Shown here: one piece after another, positions 1 to 7,855 of the stretch
Position numbering within the stretch: the stretch's first letter is position 1
Layout: each line of letters begins with the position of its first letter
NCBI GenBank assembly: GCA_964392665.1
Contig: CAYMQB010000020.1
Location: forward strand, 1 to 42,304
Length of the DNA stretch: 42,304 nucleotides
Source: CAYMQB01 sp964392665
GTDB lineage: Bacteria; Hydrothermota; E44-bin80
Direction of reading: 5' to 3'
Translations under genes and position numbers: made by a program
The notes under the pieces: generated by a model
Seen by the model: the letters and a program-made list of their open reading frames with translations, nothing else
The model's database searches: none
What the model was told of the DNA's origin: nothing

Positions 1-150
1 TCTTTTAAACAGTTTTTCCGCTTGACTGAGACTACCCTGTAACCCTACTTCGTGTCCAGGGACAGGCGTCGGGATTTCCACATACCTCTACTCTTCTCCG
101 ATTCCCTCATTGTCTCGAATAGAAACAAGCCTGACAATGCTCGGTCGTTC
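1..150. other. window edge, no supported gene
   Basis: No convincing gene lies here. On the minus strand an open stretch runs off the left edge from a possible GTG near 77 and would encode a short peptide ending KLFKR at the edge. The only start signal is a poor AGAGGT two bases before the GTG, so it could be either the first codons of a gene outside the window or chance. The words around 25-40 (GGTAGTCTCAG on the minus strand) resemble spacer sequence near 13000, which favours non-coding repeat-type sequence. Confidence 0.3.
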
Positions 151-191
151 GCAAAATAAAAAGAGGTGAAGGGTAAAACCCTTCGCCTCTT
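151..191 (-). terminator. intrinsic terminator after the secreted Asp-box gene
   Basis: An inverted repeat (arms 161-174 and 178-191, 14 base pairs with one G-U pair, loop of three) is followed on the minus strand by TTTTTATTTT. It starts 23 bases after the stop codon at 215, so it is well placed to end the minus-strand transcript of the secreted protein gene. Confidence 0.85.
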
Positions 192-214
192 AAGTAACTT
201 CCATTCTTTGAATA

Positions 215-2011
215 TTACTTCACGATTGTTAATCTCTTTGTAAATATTCCATCCGGTGTCGAAACCTTCAGAAAGTAAACACCAGGTGTAATAAAGTTTG
301 TACTTAATTCTGATGTGTAACTCCCAGCTCTTCTATAACCATCCACAACCGTGTTTACCAATCTCCCCGCTGCATTATATACGCTTAGATGGACATTTCC
401 CGGTTTCGTAATAGCATAGGAAAGCGTTGCCTTATTCCTTACGATATTTGGAGTCACTTTCACATAGAAGGAAGACGGTGATTTAACAGGGGTTTCGGCT
501 ACTGCAACATCACTTCTATCAAAGTAGCAAATCCCATAATCATACAGTGGATTTCTGTAGAGTATGCCGTATGCACCAGAACCCACAAACTCGATTTCAG
601 GCCTTATATCTCCTGTCATATTATGATCATTAAACTGTTCGGGAGTTGACCATGCACCGGAATACGGACGCCATCTGTAATAACCAGATGTAACACTCGA
701 GCCCCGATAAACGCAGTGTATTCCCCCTGCTCCTCGCAGTGTGGCATCTGGAGCATAGTTGTTTTCTGTTGTAGAGCCGACATTCCCATAATACCAGGAA
801 CCACCACCATACTGAATAAGGTATTGTACTAAATTATATGTATTATGATAATTAAAGGCACAGAAAAGGGTATCGTCATGCCCACCGCAAGAGGTTGTAT
901 AGTAATTATATGTGCTGTTTATACCATAAGTATACAGATTATCAAATGTAGAAAAATCAGCACCATAAATTTTAACCTGGTTCGCATCGTTAATAAATGA
1001 TATAATTAAAGCATAAGTCGAGTAATTTAGATTCCAGTTCATATCGAGTCCCTGTAGCGCATCCGTTATATTCATGGCTATTCCTGTCCAGGTAACACTG
1101 CTAGGAATATTCCAGTAGAAATGAGTAACTCCACCGTTTTCAATACAACAGAAGTATAACCTGTTGTTATATTGATCCTGGTTACTTGAGATTTCTAAAT
1201 CTGTTATTTCGGTGGTATTAAAGATATTGTAGGTTGAGCTACCGTTAGGCATTGTATCAGGTTGCCCGTCTGCTGCCTTGAAACGTTTCAGCCATGCCAT
1301 TGAATTTGGGCTAGCAGAACCACCGCCTGAATAAGCTACATAAAAATGATTAGCAACACAACAGACATCCAAATCGTTCATCACATAGGTGAATCCACCT
1401 AATGCGTAGGTTTCTGCCCAGTTAGCACCTCCATCAGTAGAAATATTTGCCGTGTATTTACTTCCCTGACCGTCACCAGTGAATCCGAGCATTGCAAAAA
1501 GGTTGTTATTACTATTGTGATGGTCCATTGCAAGCACGAAAACACTATCCCTTGCGCTCACTTGCACATCACTTCCCCAATCTGAATATGGGGCAGGAAT
1601 AGGGTTTCTCCAGTTTATCCCAAGCAGTGCATTGCCTTTTATCCCCTGTATTTCATTGAGTTGACTGAAAAGCAAAAGCGCTTCATCAAAATAACCGTTG
1701 TTCCATTTTTGCTCTATAGCCATGGCAAATGTCGCTGCATTCTCTGAAACAGGTCCCATAAACTCAATGTTTATCCTGGCATTTTGCCTTTCTTGTTCAG
1801 TAAGAGTTTCAAGATTGTAATAGAATGGATTATTCTCCACCCCAACAGGTACTGCAACCTTCATATCAGACATATCAGTTACATTTACAGTATTATATGT
1901 TTTAACAGCACTCGTGGGGATAGGAGAGTTCGGATCCATCGGAATAACTTCTGAGGCACTCAATGCTACGAAAAACAAAAGACATATCATTACAGCTATT
2001 AAGACTTTCAT
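215..2011 (-). CDS. secreted Asp-box protein with T9SS-type C-terminal domain
   Basis: A 598-residue exported protein of unknown substrate. Seen: an N-terminal signal peptide (about residues 1-20, hydrophobic core after K2); a long middle rich in Tyr, Asn, Gly and Thr with an Asp-box (STDGGANW, near residue 190) of the kind found in sialidase/BNR beta-propellers; and a C-terminal beta-sandwich (about 515-598) with the YNAAGRLV and GVYFLKV signatures of T9SS type A sorting/FlgD-like domains. Such tails are usually cleaved on export and anchor or release the protein at the surface in FCB-group bacteria; whether this genome has a T9SS cannot be seen. The start is supported by AAGGAG seven bases upstream. 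It is a single-gene unit with its own promoter (2105-2133) and terminator (151-191). A surface propeller or lectin-like role is inference. Confidence 0.85.
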   Translation of the reverse strand: MKVLIAVMICLLFFVALSASEVIPMDPNSPIPTSAVKTYNTVNVTDMSDMKVAVPVGVENNPFYYNLETLTEQERQNARINIEFMGPVSENAATFAMAIEQKWNNGYFDEALLLFSQLNEIQGIKGNALLGINWRNPIPAPYSDWGSDVQVSARDSVFVLAMDHHNSNNNLFAMLGFTGDGQGSKYTANISTDGGANWAETYALGGFTYVMNDLDVCCVANHFYVAYSGGGSASPNSMAWLKRFKAADGQPDTMPNGSSTYNIFNTTEITDLEISSNQDQYNNRLYFCCIENGGVTHFYWNIPSSVTWTGIAMNITDALQGLDMNWNLNYSTYALIISFINDANQVKIYGADFSTFDNLYTYGINSTYNYYTTSCGGHDDTLFCAFNYHNTYNLVQYLIQYGGGSWYYGNVGSTTENNYAPDATLRGAGGIHCVYRGSSVTSGYYRWRPYSGAWSTPEQFNDHNMTGDIRPEIEFVGSGAYGILYRNPLYDYGICYFDRSDVAVAETPVKSPSSFYVKVTPNIVRNKATLSYAITKPGNVHLSVYNAAGRLVNTVVDGYRRAGSYTSELSTNFITPGVYFLKVSTPDGIFTKRLTIVK

Positions 2012-2058
2012 TCTTTCTCCTTAATAGTTAAAGATTAATTAAAACAACTTTTATCTTC

Positions 2059-2069
2059 TCACCTCCTTT
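2059..2069 (-). promoter_or_regulatory. orphan perfect Shine-Dalgarno in a long leader
   Basis: The minus strand reads AAAGGAGGTGA, complementary to the whole 16S anti-SD tail, but it lies about 50 bases upstream of the ATG at 2011, which has its own AAGGAG. The only start it could serve is GTG-AGA-AGA-TAA, overlapping the motif itself. It may be a ribosome standby or mRNA-stabilising site. Confidence 0.45.
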
Positions 2070-2104
2070 CTCTTCTCTTGCATTTGTCTTATGTACAGGA
2101 TTAA

Positions 2105-2133
2105 CTTATAACACTTCATTTGAAAAAAGTCAA
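2105..2133 (-). promoter_or_regulatory. sigma70-type promoter for the secreted Asp-box gene
   Basis: TTGACT (2128-2133) and TATAAG (2105-2110) are separated by exactly 17 bases on the minus strand. The predicted start near 2098 gives a leader of about 87 bases. The -35 and spacer overlap the last codons of the small upstream gene, so the gene at 215-2011 can be transcribed alone. Confidence 0.7.
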
Positions 2134-2358
2134 GGGGTTTTTTCTATTTTTTACAAATATCTCCTCACCTTCACTCAAGCTTCCTTCAAGACCCCACTCA
2201 TTACCCTCTCTATCAACGATAAGCTTGCTTCCATTTCTTACTGCTTTTACCATTTCAGCACTAAGAACATGTTTGACTTTCATCCCCTTGAAAATACGAG
2301 TTTCTTTGCCGTTTAAGTAAACCTTAATCTTTGTTGATTCTTCCATCAGTTTTTGCAT
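2116..2358 (-). CDS. small conserved-looking protein, possibly beta-grasp
   Basis: An 80-residue soluble protein, family not recognised. The alternation of short beta-strands (KIKVYLNG near residues 10-17, SKLIVDREGNEWGL near 44-57, EGEEIFVKN near 63-71) around one helix recalls ThiS/MoaD or ubiquitin-like beta-grasp domains, but there is no C-terminal Gly-Gly, so sulfur-carrier activity is unlikely. The gene starts inside the last 35 bases of the nucleotidase gene in another frame, and neither ATG (2358 or 2346) has a good Shine-Dalgarno, so translation is probably coupled to the nucleotidase. Its 3' end carries the promoter of the next gene. Function unknown; the beta-grasp idea is a guess from pattern. 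Confidence 0.6.
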   Translation of the reverse strand: MQKLMEESTKIKVYLNGKETRIFKGMKVKHVLSAEMVKAVRNGSKLIVDREGNEWGLEGSLSEGEEIFVKNRKNPLTFFK

Positions 2359-3835
2359 TTATTGCTTTGTGAGTTTTTATATAGTCAATTATTATATCAC
2401 TTACAACCAGACCTGTATCCAGATAATCCCTTCCATTTTTGAAGGTTTTATATCCATCACCGCCTGCAGCAAGAAAATCGTTCGTGCTAATCGTATAAGT
2501 TTTATTCACATCAATCTGTTTGCCATTAATGCCGAGCGTTTTAATTTTCCCATTTATTATCTCAATCTTTATACCCGAGACCTGGAGAAAACCTCCCGAA
2601 CCTGGTTCTATTAAAGCAAAATGAGAGAGTATTTCAAGCACCTCACTGCCTTTCAACTTCATTGTTACAAGATGTCCTCCAAAAGGAAAAGCATTTATCA
2701 CATCACCTGCTGTTATATCTCCGCTGTCGATACTTGCCCTGATGCTTCCGGCATTGATGAATGCAATATCCTTTCCAACCGTCCCTCTCAAGATATCTGC
2801 GACCAGGTCCCCAAGATTTGTTTCTTTATTCCTGACATTTTCTCTTTCACCATCAAGCAGGGCAAACGCTTTTCCAATGACCTCATCCAGTTTTTTGTCA
2901 AGCCTTTTCGCATACTCTGAAATTACAGTCTTTACAGTAGAATCCTCCCCGATATCCTCTGTAACGGGAATTAATTCACCCTTGAAACCTGCAATCTTCC
3001 CATCCTCTATATCAAGGTCAAGCCTTCCAACGAATTCGCCGTATTCATAAGCCTGACATATAATGATATCGTTTACCACGATAGGAGTATCAATCTTTGT
3101 ATGCGAATGACCACCAATAATTATGTCAATCCCATCTATGGATTCTGCAAGCTTCTTGTCCATCGCAAAACCTAGATGAGTGACTGCAACAGTAATACCT
3201 TCAGGTTCTCTTTCTTCAATGATTTTTTTTGCCGTCTCCACAGGGTCAAGAAAGACAAGCCCAAGAACATTTTTAGGATGTGTTGTAATGGGTGTTTCTT
3301 CGGTAACCAGTCCAAGAAAATTAATATGTATACCCCTTATATTCCTTGTGAAGAAACTCGTAAAAATCGGCGTTTTCCCTCTCTCTGAAACAACATTTGC
3401 TCCGAGAATAGGAAAATCAGCCAATTTCCTTAATTTATTCAAATTTACCTGCCCATAATCAAATTCATGATTACCAACAACCATTCCATTGAGCCCCATC
3501 TTGTTAAGACAGATAAAATCCGGTTCACCTTTGAACATTGTACTCATCGGCGTTCCCTGGAGTACATCACCAGCACAAAGGAAAATAGTTGGGACTTTTT
3601 TCCCTGCATTCTCCTGTCTTATAGATTTTACCACAGTAGCAATTCTTGCCATTCCACCAACCTTGTGTTCATCCTTAAAATGTGCCTTGAACGACCTTAT
3701 ATGTCCGTGATAATCGTTAATGTAAAGAATCGTAAGATGCTCTGGTTTCTCCCTGTGTGACTTAATTGACTTTGAAGTGCAAGAAATCGATACAATTATA
3801 AATGTTAGAAAAAACACGTTAATAAATCTTTTCAT
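2324..3835 (-). CDS. putative lipoprotein 5'-nucleotidase (UshA/CpdB-type metallophosphatase)
   Basis: Hydrolyses nucleotides, cyclic nucleotides or UDP-sugars outside the cytoplasm, by family. Seen: an N-terminal calcineurin-like metallophosphatase domain with the metal-site motifs ILYINDYHGH, CAGDVLQG, GNHEFDYG and GGHSHT, then a C-terminal 5'-nucleotidase domain with FINAGSIRASI and FLAAGGDGY, which supply the substrate loop. The ATG at 3835 is chosen because AGAAAGGAG lies five bases before it; a start 27 bases further upstream is open but would bury the signal peptide. Residues 1-19 are a hydrophobic signal ending SISC, so a lipid-anchored protein is likely though the lipobox is not ideal. 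At 503 residues it is close to normal length. The downstream small gene overlaps it by 35 bases. Confidence 0.92.
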   Translation of the reverse strand: MKRFINVFFLTFIIVSISCTSKSIKSHREKPEHLTILYINDYHGHIRSFKAHFKDEHKVGGMARIATVVKSIRQENAGKKVPTIFLCAGDVLQGTPMSTMFKGEPDFICLNKMGLNGMVVGNHEFDYGQVNLNKLRKLADFPILGANVVSERGKTPIFTSFFTRNIRGIHINFLGLVTEETPITTHPKNVLGLVFLDPVETAKKIIEEREPEGITVAVTHLGFAMDKKLAESIDGIDIIIGGHSHTKIDTPIVVNDIIICQAYEYGEFVGRLDLDIEDGKIAGFKGELIPVTEDIGEDSTVKTVISEYAKRLDKKLDEVIGKAFALLDGERENVRNKETNLGDLVADILRGTVGKDIAFINAGSIRASIDSGDITAGDVINAFPFGGHLVTMKLKGSEVLEILSHFALIEPGSGGFLQVSGIKIEIINGKIKTLGINGKQIDVNKTYTISTNDFLAAGGDGYKTFKNGRDYLDTGLVVSDIIIDYIKTHKAINAKTDGRINKD

Positions 3836-3925
3836 ACTATCTCCTTTCTGTAAATCCCGCAACTGCCTTTTTAAAATATCTATTAGCTGACTACTCCTTT
3901 AGAAAAACAGAAAATATCCCTTCCC

Positions 3926-3967
3926 ACAAACCACAATGTTTAGCGGTTTGTATTTCTCTAAACCACC
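3926..3967 (-). repeat. competing inverted repeats downstream of the RAM-domain gene
   Basis: In minus-strand RNA a nine-pair hairpin (arms 3943-3951 and 3926-3934, one G-U pair) shares its arm GCGGTTT (plus strand 3943-3949) with a second possible partner, AAACCAC at 3960-3966. No U-run follows, so it is not a classical terminator. It lies between the RAM-domain stop (4022) and the nucleotidase start (3835). Confidence 0.35.
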
Positions 3968-4021
3968 ATCTTGATTTTTTAAGGCACACGTGAAACTTTG
4001 TGCACCTATAAACTTCTCAGG

Positions 4022-4258
4022 TTACTTGCCGTCAACCACGATACAGGTAACGGTCTTCGTAATCCCCTTAACCTTGTGAACACCCTCCGTAATGCTATCT
4101 GCAAGTGCCTTCACGGATTTACCTTCGATAAAGGCTATTGCGTCGTGTAATCCTGTTAGAAGGTGTGCTCTCTTCACAAACTTTTTTCTGCGCAGTTTGT
4201 GGATGACATCCTTTGCTTTACCTGCCTGAACATTTATCAGGATATAAGCCTGAATCAT
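4022..4258 (-). CDS. stand-alone Lrp/AsnC ligand-binding (RAM) domain protein
   Basis: A 78-residue protein consisting only of the alpha-beta RAM/SAM domain of the Lrp/AsnC family, without the DNA-binding helix-turn-helix. Seen: strands QAYILINVQAG and HDAIAFIEG, the helix region SVKALADSITEGVHKV and a final strand TVTCIVV. These domains form dimers and higher rings and bind amino acids or other small ligands; solo versions are thought to act as sensors or to modulate full-length regulators. AAGGAGG four bases before the ATG is an excellent Shine-Dalgarno. It is last in a tight run with the thioesterase (13-base gap) and radical SAM gene. The ligand cannot be told from sequence. Confidence 0.85.
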   Translation of the reverse strand: MIQAYILINVQAGKAKDVIHKLRRKKFVKRAHLLTGLHDAIAFIEGKSVKALADSITEGVHKVKGITKTVTCIVVDGK

Positions 4259-4271
4259 TATACCTCCTTGT

Positions 4272-4667
4272 TTAAGTGGTTAAAAGTTTCTGACGAATAT
4301 CCTCAGGGAAAGAACCAATTTTGCCTTTCTGGTCGAGCAGCGCGTGTTTTGTCATTCCTTCCGAAAGAATGTCGCCACCATTGTTTCTAACATAGTAGTG
4401 AAATTCCATACTCGCCTTTTTAATCCAACTTATCTCCGTTTCAATTGTCAGTGAATCGTCATAACCTGCTGATTTTTTATATTTTACCCAAACCTCTGTT
4501 ACAGGAAGCAGAAAACCCTGTTTTTCTATTTCTGCGTAACTCTTCCCTCTCTTCCTTATATATTCGGTTCTTGCCATTTCAAAATACTCAAGGTATCTCG
4601 CATAATAAACAAATCCCATTTTATCTACCTCGGAGTATCTCACCCTAACTTTTATTATGTCTCCCAT
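4272..4667 (-). CDS. hotdog-fold acyl-CoA thioesterase, YbgC/FadM type
   Basis: A 131-residue single-domain 4-hydroxybenzoyl-CoA-thioesterase-like enzyme that would hydrolyse acyl-CoA or acyl-ACP thioesters in the cytoplasm. Seen: the family's catalytic segment YSEVDKMGFVYYARYLEYFE (residues 11-30), where D15 matches the catalytic Asp of YbgC, followed by the typical ARTEYIR helix and the strand pattern of the fold. Length is normal. The ATG lies three bases after the stop of the radical SAM gene and has no clear Shine-Dalgarno, which suggests translational coupling. In many bacteria such genes sit near Tol-Pal or lipid genes; here they do not, so the physiological acyl substrate is open. Confidence 0.88.
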   Translation of the reverse strand: MGDIIKVRVRYSEVDKMGFVYYARYLEYFEMARTEYIRKRGKSYAEIEKQGFLLPVTEVWVKYKKSAGYDDSLTIETEISWIKKASMEFHYYVRNNGGDILSEGMTKHALLDQKGKIGSFPEDIRQKLLTT

Positions 4668-4670
4668 AAT

Positions 4671-6002
4671 TTATGCTTTTAAACCCAAAATAAGCCTATC
4701 ATTTACCCTGTTATACAAGGGACATCCATCTCCACATAAATTTAAATCGGGACAAACCTTACATTCCTCATGAATATATTTCCTATTTCGTATATACAGT
4801 GCTAAATCTGAGTTCCATATGTTATCCCATGAATCCTTTACAATATTGCCCATTGTTTCAAAATAACTCTGACAGGGGATTACATCACCATTCGGTTCTA
4901 CTGCTATGTTATACTTCGCTGCGGAGCACTGCTTGAGTCCTACACCCTCTACTAAGGGATCAAAAATACAGTAGCGCGTTGGAGTATACCAGATAAAATC
5001 CAATCCCAATTCCTCCGCCTTTCGCTTAATTCTTCTCACATACTTACCAATCTCTTCTTCTTCAATCCCCGTACCTACACTGCAACCATTACCTGAATAG
5101 ATGAGACTATTATAAGCGAATTTCTTAACACCAATGCCTTCAAGAAAATTTAAATGCATTTCTATCTCATCACAATTATCTTTTGTAATTGTGGTATTCG
5201 TCAGAACATAAAGTGGGGATTCCAAACAGTTTTTGATTCCCTCCACTGTTTGTTTCCAAGCATCTGTATTTACCATCCTGTTGTGCGTTTTCTCCTTATA
5301 GGATTCAATCGTTATTTGAATGTGGTCAAGTCCGACACTAACGAGTTCATTTACAAGTTTCTTGGAGAGTAATCTACCGTTCGTGATTACTCCTGTTACA
5401 AGCCCAATTTCCTCAGCATATGCAACGAGTTCAGGAAGGTCTTCCCTTAAAGTTGGCTCTCCTCCCGTAAATGTGATATGTGGAATTCCAATGTCCCATA
5501 ATTTCCCCATTACCTTCTTCCAGTCATTCGTATCCATTTCGGGAAAAGGAAGTTTTCTTCCCACATAACAGTGTTTACAACTATTATTGCACCTATAGGT
5601 AAGTACAATATCCGAACGATACGGTGCCGAAACAGGGGTAGAAAAGGCGTCCACCCTGTCCATCCCCAAAAACATCTCAGGTTCTAAATGCTCACCCGTT
5701 GCTATCTCGAGAATCTTGTTTTTCAGCTTCAAATAGTCTTTTTCTGCCCTCTCTTTTTTAACCCTGTATCTGGAGCAAATTTCCTTGACTGCAGTACCAT
5801 CACTTTCCCCGTCAATAAAAAACTTTGCGAATTGGGCAGCTGTCTTATTCAGATGTAAAATACTTGATGCATTAATGACAACTAAGCCACTTCCGTCATC
5901 TTCAATCTTGAGATGTATTCTATATCCTTGATATCTACCTCTTTTACCTCGCCTATGGTACAAACCTGGTTTAATTGATTTTATTGTTTTTTTAAAAAAC
6001 AT
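4671..6002 (-). CDS. radical SAM/SPASM enzyme with N-terminal PqqD-like domain
   Basis: A 443-residue enzyme of the type that modifies peptides or protein side chains. Seen: residues about 25-100 resemble a PqqD/RRE peptide-recognition domain (INASSILHLNKTAAQF, then a helix-rich segment); the radical SAM core has CX3CX2C at C138, C142, C145 and the glycine motif TFTGGEPT; the C-terminal SPASM region carries C345, C359, C377, C414, C417, C423 and C427, enough for two auxiliary Fe-S clusters. By family such enzymes form thioether, C-C or epimerised products in RiPP-like substrates or activate enzymes. The upstream co-directional gene ends in a seven-cysteine tail and is the obvious candidate substrate (inference). 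The 209 bases before the ATG hold repeat modules and no Shine-Dalgarno, so the start is less certain than the domain calls. Heme d1/NirJ-like or tungsten-cofactor roles are alternatives. Confidence 0.88.
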   Translation of the reverse strand: MFFKKTIKSIKPGLYHRRGKRGRYQGYRIHLKIEDDGSGLVVINASSILHLNKTAAQFAKFFIDGESDGTAVKEICSRYRVKKERAEKDYLKLKNKILEIATGEHLEPEMFLGMDRVDAFSTPVSAPYRSDIVLTYRCNNSCKHCYVGRKLPFPEMDTNDWKKVMGKLWDIGIPHITFTGGEPTLREDLPELVAYAEEIGLVTGVITNGRLLSKKLVNELVSVGLDHIQITIESYKEKTHNRMVNTDAWKQTVEGIKNCLESPLYVLTNTTITKDNCDEIEMHLNFLEGIGVKKFAYNSLIYSGNGCSVGTGIEEEEIGKYVRRIKRKAEELGLDFIWYTPTRYCIFDPLVEGVGLKQCSAAKYNIAVEPNGDVIPCQSYFETMGNIVKDSWDNIWNSDLALYIRNRKYIHEECKVCPDLNLCGDGCPLYNRVNDRLILGLKA

Positions 6003-6211
6003 TTTGGTTTGTCTGGTTCATTTACTCTATTTATTTTATTTAGTTTGTTCAGTTTTTATTGCCAGTCTTCTTTCACATTAACCAGCGCCAAAAACCTTGC
6101 TTTTCTATTTTGTCTTCGGTCTCTCGTCTTCGGTCTCATGTCTCCTATATTGATTTTCGTAATTTCCAATTTCCTAATTTCTGCCTTTCCATCTATTGTA
6201 TTAGGTTACGG
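6003..6211 (-). repeat. modular intergenic repeat between the Cys-tail gene and the radical SAM gene
   Basis: Read on the minus strand, this gap holds module A, a phased run of GAAATT words (6153-6182); module B, GACATGAGACCGAAGAC and a second AGACCGAAGAC (about 6108-6146); and module C, GAACCAGACAAACC just before the start at 6002. The same modules recur in the same order near 13150-13340 and partly near 21460-21605, 8590-8670 and 42050. No gene is seen in the gap. Confidence 0.6.
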
Positions 6212-7855
6212 CTACCTTCCCCCACCCGCACAAGCACAGGCACAACCTGCACAGGCACAGGCACACGCACATCCCCCCCCACTTGATGACCACCCTCTAC
6301 CTGAACTTCTGCTAACAGGGACTGGATTAGTTGCTTTTGTTACTGCAGTTTGAAAACCAGTTAGGTTGCTAACAATCCTGTTTGAAAAATTCTGCATACC
6401 TGTAACCATCGAATTTGCGAAATTCGAACCAGGCAGTTGAGGCATAGAAATGCCGGGGCTTTTTATTCCAGCACCAGGGCTAACCCCTGCTGTTGAGCCT
6501 GCATATCCCGGATGATACGAACCCCACCACAGAGGAACAATTATGTTCTTTCCGCTAAAAGTATCGTTCATCTTTGTTTCATATTCTCTGTCCATAATTA
6601 GCCATTCAAGATTCCTGTCGAAAACTTTGCTCATCAACTCAGGCGTGTTCGCAGCCTTCATCTCGGTCCACGCTCTGTTCAGAATTCCTCTGTAATATTC
6701 CCTTGTTTTCTTTCTTGCAAAACCCTTTGTTTTCTTATTTACGGATTTTATGAGTTCTCCGAATGTCTCTCTCAATTTTCTATCCCTAATTTTTCCTTTC
6801 TGGTCAATAGCCTTTATAAAACTCTTTTCATAACTACGTAACTCAGGTGCTTCCGCTGCCTTTTTTTCGATTTCAACAATTAGCGGGTCTCTTGTTTTTA
6901 CCTTTAAAGCACTTTTTTTTATCAGTCCGAAAAGAATCATACTGGCTACTTTGTTTAGAGGAAGTTCCAAGAGAATGGCAGATTCCACTGCTGTAAGACC
7001 TCTTTTTATCCCGACACCCTCAACTGAAAGAGCAGGTGGTAGATATTTCATTTTACGCTTTGAGGAATTAATAACTCCAATTACCGCAAGGAAAACGAAG
7101 AAACCTACAATAATACAGGGACAGGAACCGGCAAACCTTGCAAGAATGGCTCCAATAAACAAGCCAAAAGAAAATCTATGCTTAACCTTTCTTACAATAG
7201 CATCCTTGGGTATATATTTCTTTGGGAAAGAAGCTCCAAAAACATATTGTCTTGACGGAGAAGCACTCGTATTCGTAAATTCATACCATACGTGTCCTGT
7301 AGAATCAATCCCAGCATTTGAAAATTTCTTTTCATGATAACGCGTTTCATCCGGTTTCACTCGGTCAGGGAAAACAAAGTAACAAGCAAGGTCAGTCGTT
7401 CCAAAGACATATTTACTCCCATACCAGGTTGGGGAAAATACTATAGAGACATAAGAACTATCCTCTGTATCCGGAAATATCATATTCGACGCATTTATAC
7501 TGAAAAGCAGAATTCCGGTTTCCCCAGGTGCTATCTTATGAGAACCAAGATGAATCTCAACGCCAGGATGAACATATTCGGAGTTCTTGATGTTCTGCAA
7601 TTTATGTCCTTCTATCTTTGCAGATGCAGATTTCAATACATACCACTCATTCGGCATACCAATATCCACAATATCAATGGGATGTGCACCTTCACCGCAG
7701 GTAAATTGAATTTCATAGTTAATAGTGCAGGTTCCATCGCTATTTATATACAGTGCTGAATAGTTTTTGTCGACGCTAAAACTATAATCCTGTGAATGGA
7801 TGCTTAATTTGAGAGCAAGAAACACGGTAATAAAAACCAAAAAACTCCTTACCAT
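6212..7855 (-). CDS. DUF2207-type membrane protein with Cys-Ala repeat C-terminus
   Basis: A 547-residue membrane protein. Seen: a signal peptide (1-21); an exported beta-rich DUF2207-like domain (about 22-220); a hydrophobic segment (about 229-263) followed by KRKMK, which puts the remainder inside the cell; a cytoplasmic winged-helix-like region (LTAVESAILLELPLNKVASM near 287-306) and charged helices; a flexible Gly/Ser/Pro linker; then a tail with Gly-Gly-Gly, cysteines at 529, 531, 533, 535, 538, 540 and 542 alternating with alanine, and a final GGGR. Ordinary DUF2207 proteins often end in Gly-rich tails; seven regularly spaced cysteines are striking. GAGGAGG seven bases before the ATG supports the start. 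It overlaps the zinc-ribbon gene by seven bases, so they are one unit. Function of the family is unknown; metal binding, thioether formation or envelope sensing are possibilities. Confidence 0.85.
   Translation of the reverse strand: MVRSFLVFITVFLALKLSIHSQDYSFSVDKNYSALYINSDGTCTINYEIQFTCGEGAHPIDIVDIGMPNEWYVLKSASAKIEGHKLQNIKNSEYVHPGVEIHLGSHKIAPGETGILLFSINASNMIFPDTEDSSYVSIVFSPTWYGSKYVFGTTDLACYFVFPDRVKPDETRYHEKKFSNAGIDSTGHVWYEFTNTSASPSRQYVFGASFPKKYIPKDAIVRKVKHRFSFGLFIGAILARFAGSCPCIIVGFFVFLAVIGVINSSKRKMKYLPPALSVEGVGIKRGLTAVESAILLELPLNKVASMILFGLIKKSALKVKTRDPLIVEIEKKAAEAPELRSYEKSFIKAIDQKGKIRDRKLRETFGELIKSVNKKTKGFARKKTREYYRGILNRAWTEMKAANTPELMSKVFDRNLEWLIMDREYETKMNDTFSGKNIIVPLWWGSYHPGYAGSTAGVSPGAGIKSPGISMPQLPGSNFANSMVTGMQNFSNRIVSNLTGFQTAVTKATNPVPVSRSSGRGWSSSGGGCACACACAGCACACAGGGR

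Noticed and set aside
3951..4010. Intrinsic terminator after the RAM-domain gene
   Set aside because: Stems exist (for example GGTGCAC/GTGTGCC) but are weak, and no T-run follows on the minus strand.
6009..6353. 114-codon plus-strand frame opposite the Cys-Ala tail, with a PAQAQAQ-type repeat
   Set aside because: It is the antisense shadow of the tail codons plus repeat modules; the minus-strand gene has a signal peptide, domain match and ribosome site.
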